NCBI RefSeq assembly: GCF_900177655.1
Contig: NZ_FXWK01000001.1
Span: forward strand, 2,170,001 to 2,234,000
Reading direction: 5' to 3'
Length of the DNA: 64,000 bases
DNA from: Devosia lucknowensis
GTDB lineage: Bacteria; Pseudomonadota; Alphaproteobacteria; Rhizobiales; Devosiaceae
Below the pieces are notes generated by a model. It saw only the letters and a list, made by a program, of their open reading frames with translations, ran no database searches and was not told the DNA's origin. The translations under genes and the position numbers were made by a program. Numbering within the stretch: the first letter of the stretch is position 1; each line of letters begins with the position of its first letter. Shown one piece after another: positions 1 through 8,085 of this stretch.

Positions 1-882
1 CTGCGTCGCTCGGTGCTGGAGCTGGCGCCTATCCCCGCAGACATCATCCTGTTCGGAGAAACCGGAACCGGCAAGGAAGTGGTGGCCCGCTGCCTACACG
101 ACTTTTCACCGCGCGCTGGTGGTCCGTTCGTGGCCGTCAACTGTGCAGCCATTCCGGCCGAACTGATCGAGAGCGAACTGTTCGGACACGAGGCCGGCTC
201 GTTCACGGGCGCTGCGGGCCAGCGGATCGGCAAGTTCGAATATGCCAATGGCGGCACGCTTCTGCTGGACGAGATCGAGTCCATGCCCCTGCTGGCCCAG
301 GCCAAGGTGCTGCGGGTGATCCAGGAGCGCGTGGTGGAACGGCTCGGCTCGAACAAGCAGGTCGCGCTTGACCTGCGGATCATCGCCGCCTCAAAGGTCG
401 ACCTCGCGGCCGAAAGCCAGGCCGGACGCTTCCGCGCCGACCTTTACTATCGTCTCAACATGGCAACGCTTGCCCTGCCGCCCCTGCGCGATCGCGGCGA
501 TGATTGCGTCATCCTGTTGCATCATTTCCTGTCCGAGGCGGCCCGGCGTTTCGGTCGCCCGGCGCCGACGCTTCATCCCGCCGATATCAGCGCGCTGCTT
601 TCCCATGGCTGGCCCGGCAATGTCCGCGAGCTCAAGGCCGCTGCCGACCGGTTCGCCCTTGGTCTCGGCGCCACCGGCCGCTCGATCGGGGATATCCTTG
701 GGCAAAGGCTCTCGCAGCCGACAGGGGAATCGCTTGCGGACCGGCTCGCGTCGTATGAGCGCCACCTGATCGAAGCGGAACTCGATCGCAATGACAATTC
801 CATCGCCGCGGCGGCCGAAGCGCTTCAGGTGCCGCGCCGGACGCTGAGCGAAAAAATGTCCCGCCTCGGCGTCAGACGCTGA
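1..882 (+). CDS. Sigma-54-dependent activator, DctD-like (5' end outside window)
   Basis: The frame is open from the first base, so the N terminus (probably a receiver domain) lies upstream of the window. What is visible is an AAA+ sigma-54 activator domain: Walker A GETGTGKE (about nt 55-78), the sigma-54 contact loop written GSFTGA instead of the usual GAFTGA, Walker B LLLDEIES, and the GWPGNVREL motif. It ends with a Fis-type helix-turn-helix (AAAAEALQVPRRTLSEKMSRLG). The ESMPL...LRV and YYRLN stretches resemble rhizobial DctD, the regulator of C4-dicarboxylate transport. The target here is unknown, since the downstream gene (18 nt away) is an amidohydrolase rather than a transporter. The family assignment is firm; the DctD label is only by resemblance. 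Confidence 0.85.
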   Translation: MRRSVLELAPIPADIILFGETGTGKEVVARCLHDFSPRAGGPFVAVNCAAIPAELIESELFGHEAGSFTGAAGQRIGKFEYANGGTLLLDEIESMPLLAQAKVLRVIQERVVERLGSNKQVALDLRIIAASKVDLAAESQAGRFRADLYYRLNMATLALPPLRDRGDDCVILLHHFLSEAARRFGRPAPTLHPADISALLSHGWPGNVRELKAAADRFALGLGATGRSIGDILGQRLSQPTGESLADRLASYERHLIEAELDRNDNSIAAAAEALQVPRRTLSEKMSRLGVRR

Positions 883-902
883 GCGACTTCAAAGGCAACC
901 AA

Positions 903-1727
903 ATGATCCCGATCATCGATACGCACCTGCACCTGATCTACCCTGACCGCTTTGCCTATCCCTGGATTACGCCGGCTCATCCGCTGAGCGGTCATTGGAG
1001 TATCGAAGCATACCTCAAGGAAGCGCGCCCCCTCGGCATCGAAGCGTCGGTGCACATGGAAGTCGACGTTGCCGAAGCCGATATCGAGGCCGAAACGCGC
1101 TATGTCCTGCATCTGGATGGCGTGGTTGGCGCCATCGCGGCCTGCCGCCCCGAGCACCCGGACTTTCCGGCCCAGCTCGAGCGTCTGGCGGCAATGCCCG
1201 GCGTCCGCGGATTGAGGCGTATCCTGCATGAGGCGCCAGACGAGCTGAGCCAGACGGCGCAGTTTGCCGAGCATTTGAGGCGGCTGCCGCACTACGGCCT
1301 GACTTTCGACCTCTGCGTGCGCCATGACCAGTTGCCGATCGGTGAAGCGCTGGTCCGCCGCTGCCCCGACGTCGCCTTTGTGCTCGACCACTGCGGCGCA
1401 CAGGATATCGATCTCACCCAGCCCGGCCCGTGGCGCGAAAACATCCGCTCCATCGCGCGCCTGCCGAACCTCAACGCCAAGGTGTCCGGGATCATGGCCT
1501 ATGCCGGGAGAGGCTGGACGGTCGACGGACTACGTCCCTATGTCGAGCACATCATCGATTGTTTCGGTTGGGACAGAGTGGTGTGGGGGTCGGATCATCC
1601 CGTCGTGACGCTGGGCGGCACATTGACCGACTGGGTGAATGCCACGCGCGAGATCATCGCGAAAGCCAGTACCAGTGAGCAGCAACGTCTTCTCAACGGC
1701 AATGCGCGGCGCATCTACCGTCTCTGA
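903..1727 (+). CDS. Amidohydrolase-family metal-dependent hydrolase (TIM barrel)
   Basis: A 274-aa protein of the amidohydrolase-2 type (fuconolactonase / 2-pyrone-4,6-dicarboxylate lactonase / ACMSD relatives). The N-terminal HxH metal motif is in DTHLHL (residues 6-11). Later metal or acid residues are in FVLDHCG and in the C-terminal VWGSDHPV, whose Asp is the usual catalytic residue. Length is typical of the single-domain family. The start ATG follows an AAAGGCAACC stretch. It lies 18 nt after a sigma-54 activator on the same strand and may be co-transcribed, which suggests sugar-acid or lactone catabolism. The substrate cannot be read from the sequence. Confidence 0.82.
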   Translation: MIPIIDTHLHLIYPDRFAYPWITPAHPLSGHWSIEAYLKEARPLGIEASVHMEVDVAEADIEAETRYVLHLDGVVGAIAACRPEHPDFPAQLERLAAMPGVRGLRRILHEAPDELSQTAQFAEHLRRLPHYGLTFDLCVRHDQLPIGEALVRRCPDVAFVLDHCGAQDIDLTQPGPWRENIRSIARLPNLNAKVSGIMAYAGRGWTVDGLRPYVEHIIDCFGWDRVVWGSDHPVVTLGGTLTDWVNATREIIAKASTSEQQRLLNGNARRIYRL

Positions 1728-1800
1728 ACGAACGACAGACGCGCCTGCTTGTCTGCAGCGACGACACCCGCGAACAGGCGCCGACGATGCAGGAGTGGCT

Positions 1801-1956
1801 TTAGCCAATGGTGGGGAGTTCAAGCCCGGCGACACCGAACATGGCGGTCAACTGCGGCAAGGCGGAAAGGTCCATCTTGGGCATCAGCACGACCAGCGCC
1901 AGGATGATGAAGCCGGCGCGAACCAGGCGCCGGCGGGTTGTCTTTCGCATAAACAT
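1801..1956 (-). CDS. Small single-span membrane protein (51 aa)
   Basis: Starting at ATGTTTATG, 13 nt after the stop of the DUF1127 gene, this frame encodes a basic N terminus (RKTTRRRLVR), one membrane segment (AGFIILALVVLMP, residues about 14-26) and a short hydrophobic tail ending in LELPTIG. A positive N terminus followed by one span suggests an inner-membrane microprotein with an N-in topology. The ribosome-binding site is weak, so expression would rely on coupling to the gene before it. No family recognised. An in-frame extension to 2010 exists but would overlap the DUF1127 gene. Confidence 0.42.
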   Translation of the reverse strand: MFMRKTTRRRLVRAGFIILALVVLMPKMDLSALPQLTAMFGVAGLELPTIG

Positions 1957-1969
1957 GGGTAATCGCGGC

Positions 1970-2134
1970 TCAGATTTCGGTCTGGCGACCGGACATGCCC
2001 ACACGGCCATATGAGGCGATATCCGACCGGCTGATGCCTATATCGGAGAGCATGTGATCGCTGAGGCCATTGAGCTGTCGGCGGGTCTTGTTGATGCGGC
2101 GCTGTTTGCGCCAGGTGTCGAGAATGTCGATCAT
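1970..2134 (-). CDS. DUF1127 (YjiS-like) small protein, 54 aa
   Basis: This short frame reads MIDILDTWRKQRRINKTRRQ, followed by LNGLSDHMLSDIGISRSDIA and a short tail GRVGMSGRQTEI. The core 'L..LSDHML.DIGISRSDI' is the diagnostic DUF1127 motif, abundant in Hyphomicrobiales. Some members bind RNA and affect phosphate, arginine or stress metabolism in Agrobacterium and Rhodobacter. The helical, strongly basic first half fits that family. No strong Shine-Dalgarno is seen before the ATG at 2134. A membrane microprotein begins 13 nt downstream. Family call is confident; function is not known in this organism. Confidence 0.86.
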   Translation of the reverse strand: MIDILDTWRKQRRINKTRRQLNGLSDHMLSDIGISRSDIASYGRVGMSGRQTEI

Positions 2135-2254
2135 TGTGTTGCGTCCGTTTGTGATGGCGCGCTTCTAGTGCCCTCGCCGCAACATCGCCCCACCTGTTTG
2201 AGCGGGCACTCGACACATAATGACTGCCTTAAAAGGCTGAGCCAAAATAAAAAT

Positions 2255-2273
2255 GCCGCCCCGATGGGGCGGC
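2255..2273 (-). terminator. Rho-independent terminator (minus strand)
   Basis: Perfect 8-bp GC arms GCCGCCCC / GGGGCGGC with a 3-nt loop. On the minus strand the hairpin is followed by ATTTTTATTTT. It sits 33 nt after the stop of the small membrane protein gene at 2307-2540 and ends that transcript. Confidence 0.85.
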
Positions 2274-2306
2274 AGTGTCAGTCAGGAGGTCTGGTTAGAT
2301 TTCACC

Positions 2307-2540
2307 CTAGCGTTGCCCCCCTGAATCGCGCCCCACCCAAATATGGGGGGCGCCGTCGTCCTCCCTGTGCGCCCGAATGCGTTCAACCAGTCCTGCGATC
2401 AGCGAGATGACGAGCCAAACGGCTGCAAGCACAGCAGTCGCAACAAGCGCAATGGGTAGCCCCAGTACTTCGTGGCCGACGACAAAGGCAGCCAGCCCCG
2501 CATAGGAGATGATGGACAAATCGTTCAATGTTCTTGGCAT
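2307..2540 (-). CDS. Small two-span membrane protein (77 aa)
   Basis: The likely start is the ATG at 2540, preceded by GGAG 6 nt upstream. The peptide has two hydrophobic segments (about residues 8-24 and 28-51, the second LPIALVATAVLAAVWLVISL) and a charged C-terminal tail rich in R, H and D. It lies alone, with a strong terminator just after it, so it is probably monocistronic. No family recognised. Its hairpin-like two-span form is shared by many stress-related alphaproteobacterial microproteins, but that is only an analogy. Confidence 0.55.
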   Translation of the reverse strand: MPRTLNDLSIISYAGLAAFVVGHEVLGLPIALVATAVLAAVWLVISLIAGLVERIRAHREDDGAPHIWVGRDSGGQR

Positions 2541-2791
2541 GGGCGGCTCCGGCGATGCAATGCAGCCTATGACCACGGAACAAGTCACGGCGTCGCCACC
2601 CAAACGAGTGGTCCATTACTTGCACCGTTTCTGTGCATGGCGATGCAGAACAAAGTGTCCCCACCCAAATGAGTGTTGGGCAGAAATTTTGTCTGATTTG
2701 ATCACGACACCCGCTAGACCTGCGCAAGACGTCAATTCAATATACCTGCCGTGCAAGGGACGGCACGGGGACAGACGGGTGCATCCAGCTC

Positions 2792-3823
2792 ATGATCACT
2801 AGGATCTTATGCGTAGAGGACGAGGCGGATCTGCGCTCGGACATCTGCGAGGAGCTGGTGGCTGCCGGCTATGACGTGGATGAGGCCGGCAACGGCCAGG
2901 AAGCGCTCGAGCGCCTGCGGGCGGGCAGCTACGATCTCGTGCTTTGTGACATCACCATGCCGCGCATGTCTGGCCTCGATCTGCTGCGCGCCGTGCGCGA
3001 GGAACCAGGCCAGGGTGACCTGCCCTTCATTTTCCTGACGGCGCTGGCGGGACGGCAGGACATCATTGCGGGCAAGCAGGCTGGCGTCGACGACTACCTG
3101 ACCAAGCCGATCGACTTCGATCTCATGCTGATCACCATCGCCGCCCGGCTCGATCAGGTCGCGCGGATCAAGGGCACGGCGAGCCGTGATGAGGACGCCA
3201 GCAACACCCTGCGCGCGGCGCTGCTTGGTGCTGACGAAGCGCTCAATCGCATTGCCGTGGGTGTCTTTTTGATCGATATCGAGCGCAAGGTGCTGTTCCG
3301 CAACCGGCGCGCCGACGAGTTGCTGGACGAAGCCGACGGCCTGAGCCTCTCGCGCGAAGGGTTGCTGCGCGGCGAAAAGCCCGCCCAGACGCAGGCCCTG
3401 CGCGATATCGTCGATACCGCGATCGCCCGCGTCGGGAGCAGCAGCCGACAGGGCAGCGAAGCGGTCGCCCTGTCCCGTGAAAGTGGTCGGCGTTCGTTGA
3501 TCGCGGTGGCCTGCCCGCTCGGCCGCGGTCCAGCCAAAGCGGGTGAACCGGCCGTGGGACTGTTCGTGACAGACCCCGAATGGCGATCGAGCGATGCGGC
3601 TGAAACCGTGGCCCAGCTTTACGGATTGTCGCCGGCCGAGACGCGATTGGCGCTTGCCCTGGTTCGCGGCCTGCGGTTGGACGAGATTGCAGAGGAATTC
3701 GGGCTGTCGCGCAATACGGTGAGCTACACGCTCAAGAACCTTTTCCGAAAGACCGAGACCGATCGGCAGGCTGACCTGATCAGCCTGTTCATGTCGAACC
3801 CCCTCGCCATCGGCGAGGACTGA
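2792..3823 (+). CDS. Response regulator with receiver, PAS-like middle and LuxR-type HTH
   Basis: 343 aa. Residues 3-120 form a receiver domain: acidic pair ED near residue 9-10, phospho-acceptor Asp53 (LVLCDITMPRMSG), and Lys105 (LTKPID). Residues about 145-260 look like a PAS-type sensor segment (AVGVFLIDIERKVLFRNRRA). The C terminus is a LuxR-type helix-turn-helix (YGLSPAETRLALALVRGL ... EEFGLSRNTVSYTLKNLF). It should bind DNA on phosphorylation. No kinase is adjacent; the sensor kinase at 6523-7881, about 3 kb away on the same strand, has no receiver of its own and could be the partner (inference). Confidence 0.87.
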   Translation: MITRILCVEDEADLRSDICEELVAAGYDVDEAGNGQEALERLRAGSYDLVLCDITMPRMSGLDLLRAVREEPGQGDLPFIFLTALAGRQDIIAGKQAGVDDYLTKPIDFDLMLITIAARLDQVARIKGTASRDEDASNTLRAALLGADEALNRIAVGVFLIDIERKVLFRNRRADELLDEADGLSLSREGLLRGEKPAQTQALRDIVDTAIARVGSSSRQGSEAVALSRESGRRSLIAVACPLGRGPAKAGEPAVGLFVTDPEWRSSDAAETVAQLYGLSPAETRLALALVRGLRLDEIAEEFGLSRNTVSYTLKNLFRKTETDRQADLISLFMSNPLAIGED

Positions 3824-3825
3824 GT

Positions 3826-4038
3826 TCAGGCTGCGGCACGACGGCTGGCCTGTCGGCGGGGACGACCCGGTGCACTGACATGCCCCTGACCCTGCCTGCG
3901 CTTTTGCGCCGGCTTGGGCCGCATTGTGGGATCGCTGGCCACGATGGCGGCGATACCCAGATCGATGCCGCGGAAAATTTCGGCCAGTTCGGGGAATGCC
4001 CGATCATCGAAGTCGATGGTATGGGGAAGACGAGGCAT
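3826..4038 (-). CDS. Hypothetical basic-tailed small protein (70 aa)
   Basis: Start ATG at 4038 has an AGGAAA ribosome-binding site about 12 nt upstream. The first 45 residues are acidic and hydrophobic (DFDDRAFPELAEIFRGIDLG), then the tail becomes strongly basic (KPAQKRRQGQGHV ... RRQASRRAAA), suggesting nucleic acid or membrane-surface contact. It follows a 26-aa hydrophobic peptide gene by 20 nt, apparently in one operon. It is convergent with the response regulator gene, with only 2 nt between the two stops. Family not recognised. Confidence 0.55.
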   Translation of the reverse strand: MPRLPHTIDFDDRAFPELAEIFRGIDLGIAAIVASDPTMRPKPAQKRRQGQGHVSAPGRPRRQASRRAAA

Positions 4039-4058
4039 GTTTCGTTTTTCCTGATGGT

Positions 4059-4139
4059 TCACATGGCCAGCGCGTAGGGAAGCGCGAGGACCGTTAGGGC
4101 AAACATGTAGAGGCTGGAGAGCATGAGCGTGCGGCGCAT
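4059..4139 (-). CDS. 26-aa hydrophobic microprotein
   Basis: ATG at 4139 is preceded by a near-perfect GAGGAAAA Shine-Dalgarno with about 7-nt spacing. The peptide MRRTLMLSSLYMFALTVLAL plus PYALAM has a basic N terminus and one membrane span, and may be a membrane microprotein or an uncleaved signal-like peptide. The strong ribosome-binding site and the 20-nt gap to the next minus-strand gene (3826-4038) argue that it is translated. No family recognised. Confidence 0.5.
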   Translation of the reverse strand: MRRTLMLSSLYMFALTVLALPYALAM

Positions 4140-4280
4140 GGTGGTTTTCCTCAGAGATTGAACGGGAGCGTTCCCGTTCCGACAAGCGCCATTAACGACA
4201 TTCGAAGCGCCCGAACGCCCCTCAAACGGGTGGGATGCGAAAGTAAAAAGAAAAAATACGAAACTTGGAAGAAACAAAAC

Positions 4281-4306
4281 GGCGCCGGACGATGTGGTCC
4301 GGCGCC
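4281..4306 (-). terminator. Rho-independent terminator of the flavoprotein gene
   Basis: Ten-bp arms GGCGCCGGAC / GTCCGGCGCC with a 6-nt loop. On the minus strand the stem is followed by GTTTTGTTTCTT. It lies 26 nt after the stop codon of the FAD-linked oxidase gene. Confidence 0.85.
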
Positions 4307-4331
4307 GTCGTGCTGCGAGGCCGGCCTCGGC

Positions 4332-5738
4332 TCACGCGGGCGGGATATTATGGTTTCGACGGAAGAGATTAGTGGGATCATATTGGTGTTTGACCTGCCG
4401 CAGCCTTTGCCAGTTTTGGTCTCCGTATGAGGCACGCACCATGTCCTCGCCCTGTTCGGCAAGGAAGTTCACATAGGTCCCGCGATCCTGCGCGCCGCCA
4501 AGGGACAGCGTGCAGACCCCGGTCCACCGCTCATGCGCGACCGCCGCTTCGACGCTGTTATCCATGGCCATGAAGGCGACGAGGATTTCGGCATCGCGAT
4601 GGGCATAGGCTGTAGCTTCTGCAGGAATGCGGGAGGCTGCTCCACCGAGGATGCGGATCTGCGCAACGCGCATGGGCGCCTCGCACAGATCCAGCCGCTT
4701 GATGATTTCGGAGGCGTCAGCCAGATCGATATCGTCGCGGAATAGACTGCGGATGGAAACCGTCGGCACGGGCCCAGGGGCCTCCGGCAGGTACATCATT
4801 CCATAGGGACCGGGACGAACCAGGTCGGCGATGGCGTTATCGAGAGCACGGAAAGGCGCTAACGCGTGGTCTGCTTCCGCTGCCGGTCCGGCGTAGGCCA
4901 TCATGCACAGAAGGACGGTTTTGCCCACGAGGCCCGGTGGAATGAACGGCATCGGGGGCGCCGGCATGACCATGAGGATCGTGGTCAGGTCGTCCGGAGC
5001 GACCTTCGCAGCGGCGACAAACCCCACGATGTTTTCCGGCGTCGCCGGCAAAATCAACGGTCCGCCGACAAACTCGGGCAACGGGCTCAGCCGATAGCAG
5101 AACCGCGTGACGATGCCGAAATTGCCGCCACCGCCCCGAATGGCCCAGAACAGATCGGGATAGCTGCTCTCGCTGACTGTGAGGATGCTGCCCGAAGCGG
5201 TGACGATTTCCGCCGCGATCAGAGCATCGATGGTCAAACCTAGCTTGCGCGTGAGATAGCCAACGCCGCCACCCAGGGTCAGTCCGCCGATACCGACCGA
5301 TGCGGAGTCTCCGAAGCCGACCGCGACACCATGGCCGTCGAGCGCCCGCGTGACCTCACCCGCCGTCAGTCCGCTTCCCGCCCAGACCGTCATCTCGTCA
5401 AGATCGATGTCGATGGCCTTGAGGTCGCGCAGATCGATGACGACGCCACCTTCGCTGGTGCTGTGACCGCACACGGAGTGACCGCCACTCCGCACGGCGA
5501 TTTCCAGCATATTGCGCCGCGCAAAATCGACGACATCTGCGACATCGGCTGCGTTGGCGACGCGTGCGATCAGCATGGGCCGATGATCCCAGTTGCTGCT
5601 GGCAACTGCGCGCAGGGTTTCGTAGTCCGGGTCATCGCCAAGGGCAATCAGACCCAGGAACCGGATCCGCAACGCTTCGATTTCAAGCGCCAGCGGCGGA
5701 CTGATCATGCCCTGCGCCTTGCGCATGTGGACGTTCAT
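4332..5738 (-). CDS. FAD-linked oxidase, PCMH/BBE type (berberine-bridge-like)
   Basis: 468 aa from the ATG at 5738, which has GGAG 8 nt upstream; the longer open frame to 6038 has no matching ribosome-binding site. The N-terminal PCMH FAD-binding domain carries the His-attachment motif RSGGHSVCGHS and the loop VGIGGLTLGGGVGYLTRKLG. The C-terminal BBE motif is YDPTNLFRRNHNI. In bicovalent members a Cys sits just before the TVGxGG loop; here the aligned residue is Ser (SASVGIGG), so a single histidyl-FAD link is expected. Such enzymes oxidise sugars, alcohols or alkaloid-like compounds with O2. No signal peptide is seen. The substrate is unknown. A strong terminator follows. Confidence 0.85.
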   Translation of the reverse strand: MNVHMRKAQGMISPPLALEIEALRIRFLGLIALGDDPDYETLRAVASSNWDHRPMLIARVANAADVADVVDFARRNMLEIAVRSGGHSVCGHSTSEGGVVIDLRDLKAIDIDLDEMTVWAGSGLTAGEVTRALDGHGVAVGFGDSASVGIGGLTLGGGVGYLTRKLGLTIDALIAAEIVTASGSILTVSESSYPDLFWAIRGGGGNFGIVTRFCYRLSPLPEFVGGPLILPATPENIVGFVAAAKVAPDDLTTILMVMPAPPMPFIPPGLVGKTVLLCMMAYAGPAAEADHALAPFRALDNAIADLVRPGPYGMMYLPEAPGPVPTVSIRSLFRDDIDLADASEIIKRLDLCEAPMRVAQIRILGGAASRIPAEATAYAHRDAEILVAFMAMDNSVEAAVAHERWTGVCTLSLGGAQDRGTYVNFLAEQGEDMVRASYGDQNWQRLRQVKHQYDPTNLFRRNHNIPPA

Positions 5739-5974
5739 TTCTTTCGCTCCAAACAATGGCGCGCAGAGGCGCCGCATGGCGGGGCGTGATAATGAAACGC
5801 CGACGACTGTTCCCCACCTGTTTGTGCGGGAAAGTTGAAATGGCTCCGCTAGCGACCGAAGACTTACCCCGCGATGCAAAGCGACATCCGGCCGTAAGAA
5901 TCTTGATGCAGAACACCTCGCCACCGCGTACATATTGTTCCCAGTTTTTTCCGATCCTTGTTGAGGCGATTGCC

Positions 5975-6526
5975 GTGTCTTACTCGAAGTGGACCACCCG
6001 TCTGCACGCGCTGGCGAGGCCGATGACCCGCTGCGCAACCGTCGCTGCGCTGATGCTCACGGTTCTGCCCGCCACGCAGGCTGCAGACCCCCTGCCAGCG
6101 CCCACCGGCCCGGTGATCCTCACCGTCAGCGGCAATGTGGAGGTGACCAACACGCCCGAAGGCGCAGCCTTCGATCGTCAGATGCTGACCGACCTCGGCA
6201 TAGCCGAAATCCGGACATCCACCCCCTGGACCGATGGCGTCGTTACCTTCGGCGGGGTCCTGGGGCGCACGGTGCTCGAGCGCGTGGGCGCCGACGGCAC
6301 GCTCATCCTGGCTTCGGCGCTCAACGACTACACGGTCGAGGTGCCGATGTCGGACTTCATGGACTATGACGTGATGCTGGCCATGGAGCTCAATGGCGAA
6401 GAGATGCAGGTCAGCGACAAGGGCCCGCTCTGGATCGTCTATCCGCGCGACGACGTTCCTGCGCTGCAAGACCGCAAACTGCACGAACGCTGGGTCTGGC
6501 AGTTGAAGGCGCTGAAGATCCAATGA
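5975..6526 (+). CDS. Exported molybdopterin-oxidoreductase-fold (SUOX-like) protein
   Basis: The GTG at 5975 is preceded by TTGAGG with 9-nt spacing and gives 183 aa; an internal ATG at 6023 is poorly placed for ribosome binding. A signal peptide ends near ATQAADPLPAP. The mature part (VILTVSGNVEV ... TVEVPMSDF ... GPLWIVYPRDD) looks like the small sulfite-oxidase-type fold that alphaproteobacteria often encode just before a sensor kinase. The cofactor-binding Cys of true sulfite oxidases is not visible, so it may be a periplasmic sensor partner rather than an enzyme. It overlaps the kinase by 4 nt (ATGA), implying translational coupling. Confidence 0.7.
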   Translation: MSYSKWTTRLHALARPMTRCATVAALMLTVLPATQAADPLPAPTGPVILTVSGNVEVTNTPEGAAFDRQMLTDLGIAEIRTSTPWTDGVVTFGGVLGRTVLERVGADGTLILASALNDYTVEVPMSDFMDYDVMLAMELNGEEMQVSDKGPLWIVYPRDDVPALQDRKLHERWVWQLKALKIQ

Positions 6527-7881
6527 TGTCCCGGCCGTGGCGATCGCGGCCATTCCTGGCGGCTGCCCTTGCGCTGACCGTGCTGTTCGCGCTTTTGATT
6601 GCAGCCGTGACGCGCCTCGCTCTCAACGAAAGCCGCATCGCCGGCGAGCCTGCCGAAGGCGTGATCTGGTTCGCCAGTCAGGGCCAGTATGAAGCCATGC
6701 GCCTTGCAGATGCGGCCCTGCTCTACGAAACCGGCCGCGTCTCGCGCGACGAGTTGATGCTTCGCTTCGACCTGCTCGACAGTCGGCTGCGCCTGTTCGA
6801 GGAAGGACAGATGACGCGTCGCGTCGCCGACATGGGTTACGACGACGACATTGCCGCCCTGCGCGCGACCATGAACGCGCAGCGCCAGCAGATGCCCAAT
6901 GTTCAGCGTCGGGACGTAATGGCGATCGTCGCCCTCCATGACGTTGCGCGATCCATGGCCCAGACCATGCGCGACTTCGCCAATGCCGGCATGCTGGATG
7001 GACGCAACCGCCAGGATGCCGTCCGAGATGGCAGGCGACGCATCCTGTTTGAAGTTTTGGGCTATCTGCTGGCAACCCTTGCTGCCGGCATCCTCGTCGC
7101 GTTCATCGTTGTACGAGGCCTTCAGAATACCGCCAAGGCACAGGCGGCCTTGCAGCACGAGCGCGAAGTATCACGGCTGCATCGCGCCTTTACCTCGGTG
7201 GTGTCGCACCAGTTCCGGACGCCTTTGTCGATCATCGACGCCAGCGCCCAGCGCATGCTGCGCCGCGGCTCCGCCATGACGCAGGACGAACTGGTGAACC
7301 GCGTCACCAAAATCCGCAATGCCTGCCAGCGCCTCACCCGTCTCATGGAGAGCACGCTCAACGCCGCGCGCCTCGAACAGGGTGAAATCAGCTTCCACGC
7401 ACGCGACTGCGACCTGCATCAACTGATGCGCTCGGTCTGCGAAAACCAGCCCGACGAAGACCAGGGCCGTATCGTGCTCGACATCGAAAAACTGCCGCGC
7501 ATGACCATCGCTGATAGTACCCTTCTGGAGCAGGCCGTGCAGAACCTCGTCTCCAACGCCCTCAAATATTCCGCTGCCGATAAGCGCGTCACCGTCCGGG
7601 GGGAACGTCACGGCGGCGACATTTCCATCTCGGTGGAAGACAACGGCGTTGGCATCCCCGTCGATGAGATCGGCTTCATCACCGAGCGCTTCTTCCGGGC
7701 AAGGACAGCAGAAGGCATATCGGGAACCGGTATCGGTCTCAATTTCGTGTCGCAGATCATGACGCTGCATGGTGGCCGCATCGATATCCGCAGTGTCGAG
7801 GGCAAGGGCTCGAAGTTCAATCTGCTGTTTCCGTACCGCCCCGTTGGTGTGCAGGCGCCGGCGCCAGTCGCCGCGCAATAA
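6523..7881 (+). CDS. Membrane sensor histidine kinase
   Basis: 452 aa. Two membrane segments (about residues 8-30 and 176-198) frame a periplasmic helical sensor region. The HisKA phospho-acceptor is His229 in SVVSHQFRTPLS. The ATPase domain shows the N box NLVSNALKYS, G1 DNGVGIP and G2 GTGIGLNF. No HAMP or receiver is evident. It is coupled by ATGA to the upstream periplasmic SUOX-like protein, which may present the signal. The orphan LuxR-type response regulator at 2792-3823 is a plausible partner. The family is certain; the signal is not known. Confidence 0.9.
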   Translation: MMSRPWRSRPFLAAALALTVLFALLIAAVTRLALNESRIAGEPAEGVIWFASQGQYEAMRLADAALLYETGRVSRDELMLRFDLLDSRLRLFEEGQMTRRVADMGYDDDIAALRATMNAQRQQMPNVQRRDVMAIVALHDVARSMAQTMRDFANAGMLDGRNRQDAVRDGRRRILFEVLGYLLATLAAGILVAFIVVRGLQNTAKAQAALQHEREVSRLHRAFTSVVSHQFRTPLSIIDASAQRMLRRGSAMTQDELVNRVTKIRNACQRLTRLMESTLNAARLEQGEISFHARDCDLHQLMRSVCENQPDEDQGRIVLDIEKLPRMTIADSTLLEQAVQNLVSNALKYSAADKRVTVRGERHGGDISISVEDNGVGIPVDEIGFITERFFRARTAEGISGTGIGLNFVSQIMTLHGGRIDIRSVEGKGSKFNLLFPYRPVGVQAPAPVAAQ

Positions 7882-8085
7882 ATCGTAACGGCGGAGAGAT
7901 CAGCATCTGGCCAATTGCGCTGGATGGACCCGATTTCGCTTGTTCGTCAGACCCTTGACCGTGCCACCCGCCCCTCAAACTTCGCGTCAACAAAGTCAAA
8001 AACGTCATCTTGCCAAGTATTAATGTTTTGTTAATATAAATCCTGCGGCAGCATTGGGGATCTGCCGTGTTGTGCGAGTAAAACC

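Noticed and set aside
2054..2410. 118-codon plus-strand frame
   Set aside because: It overlaps the DUF1127 gene and the terminator on the minus strand and has no ribosome-binding site or family resemblance.
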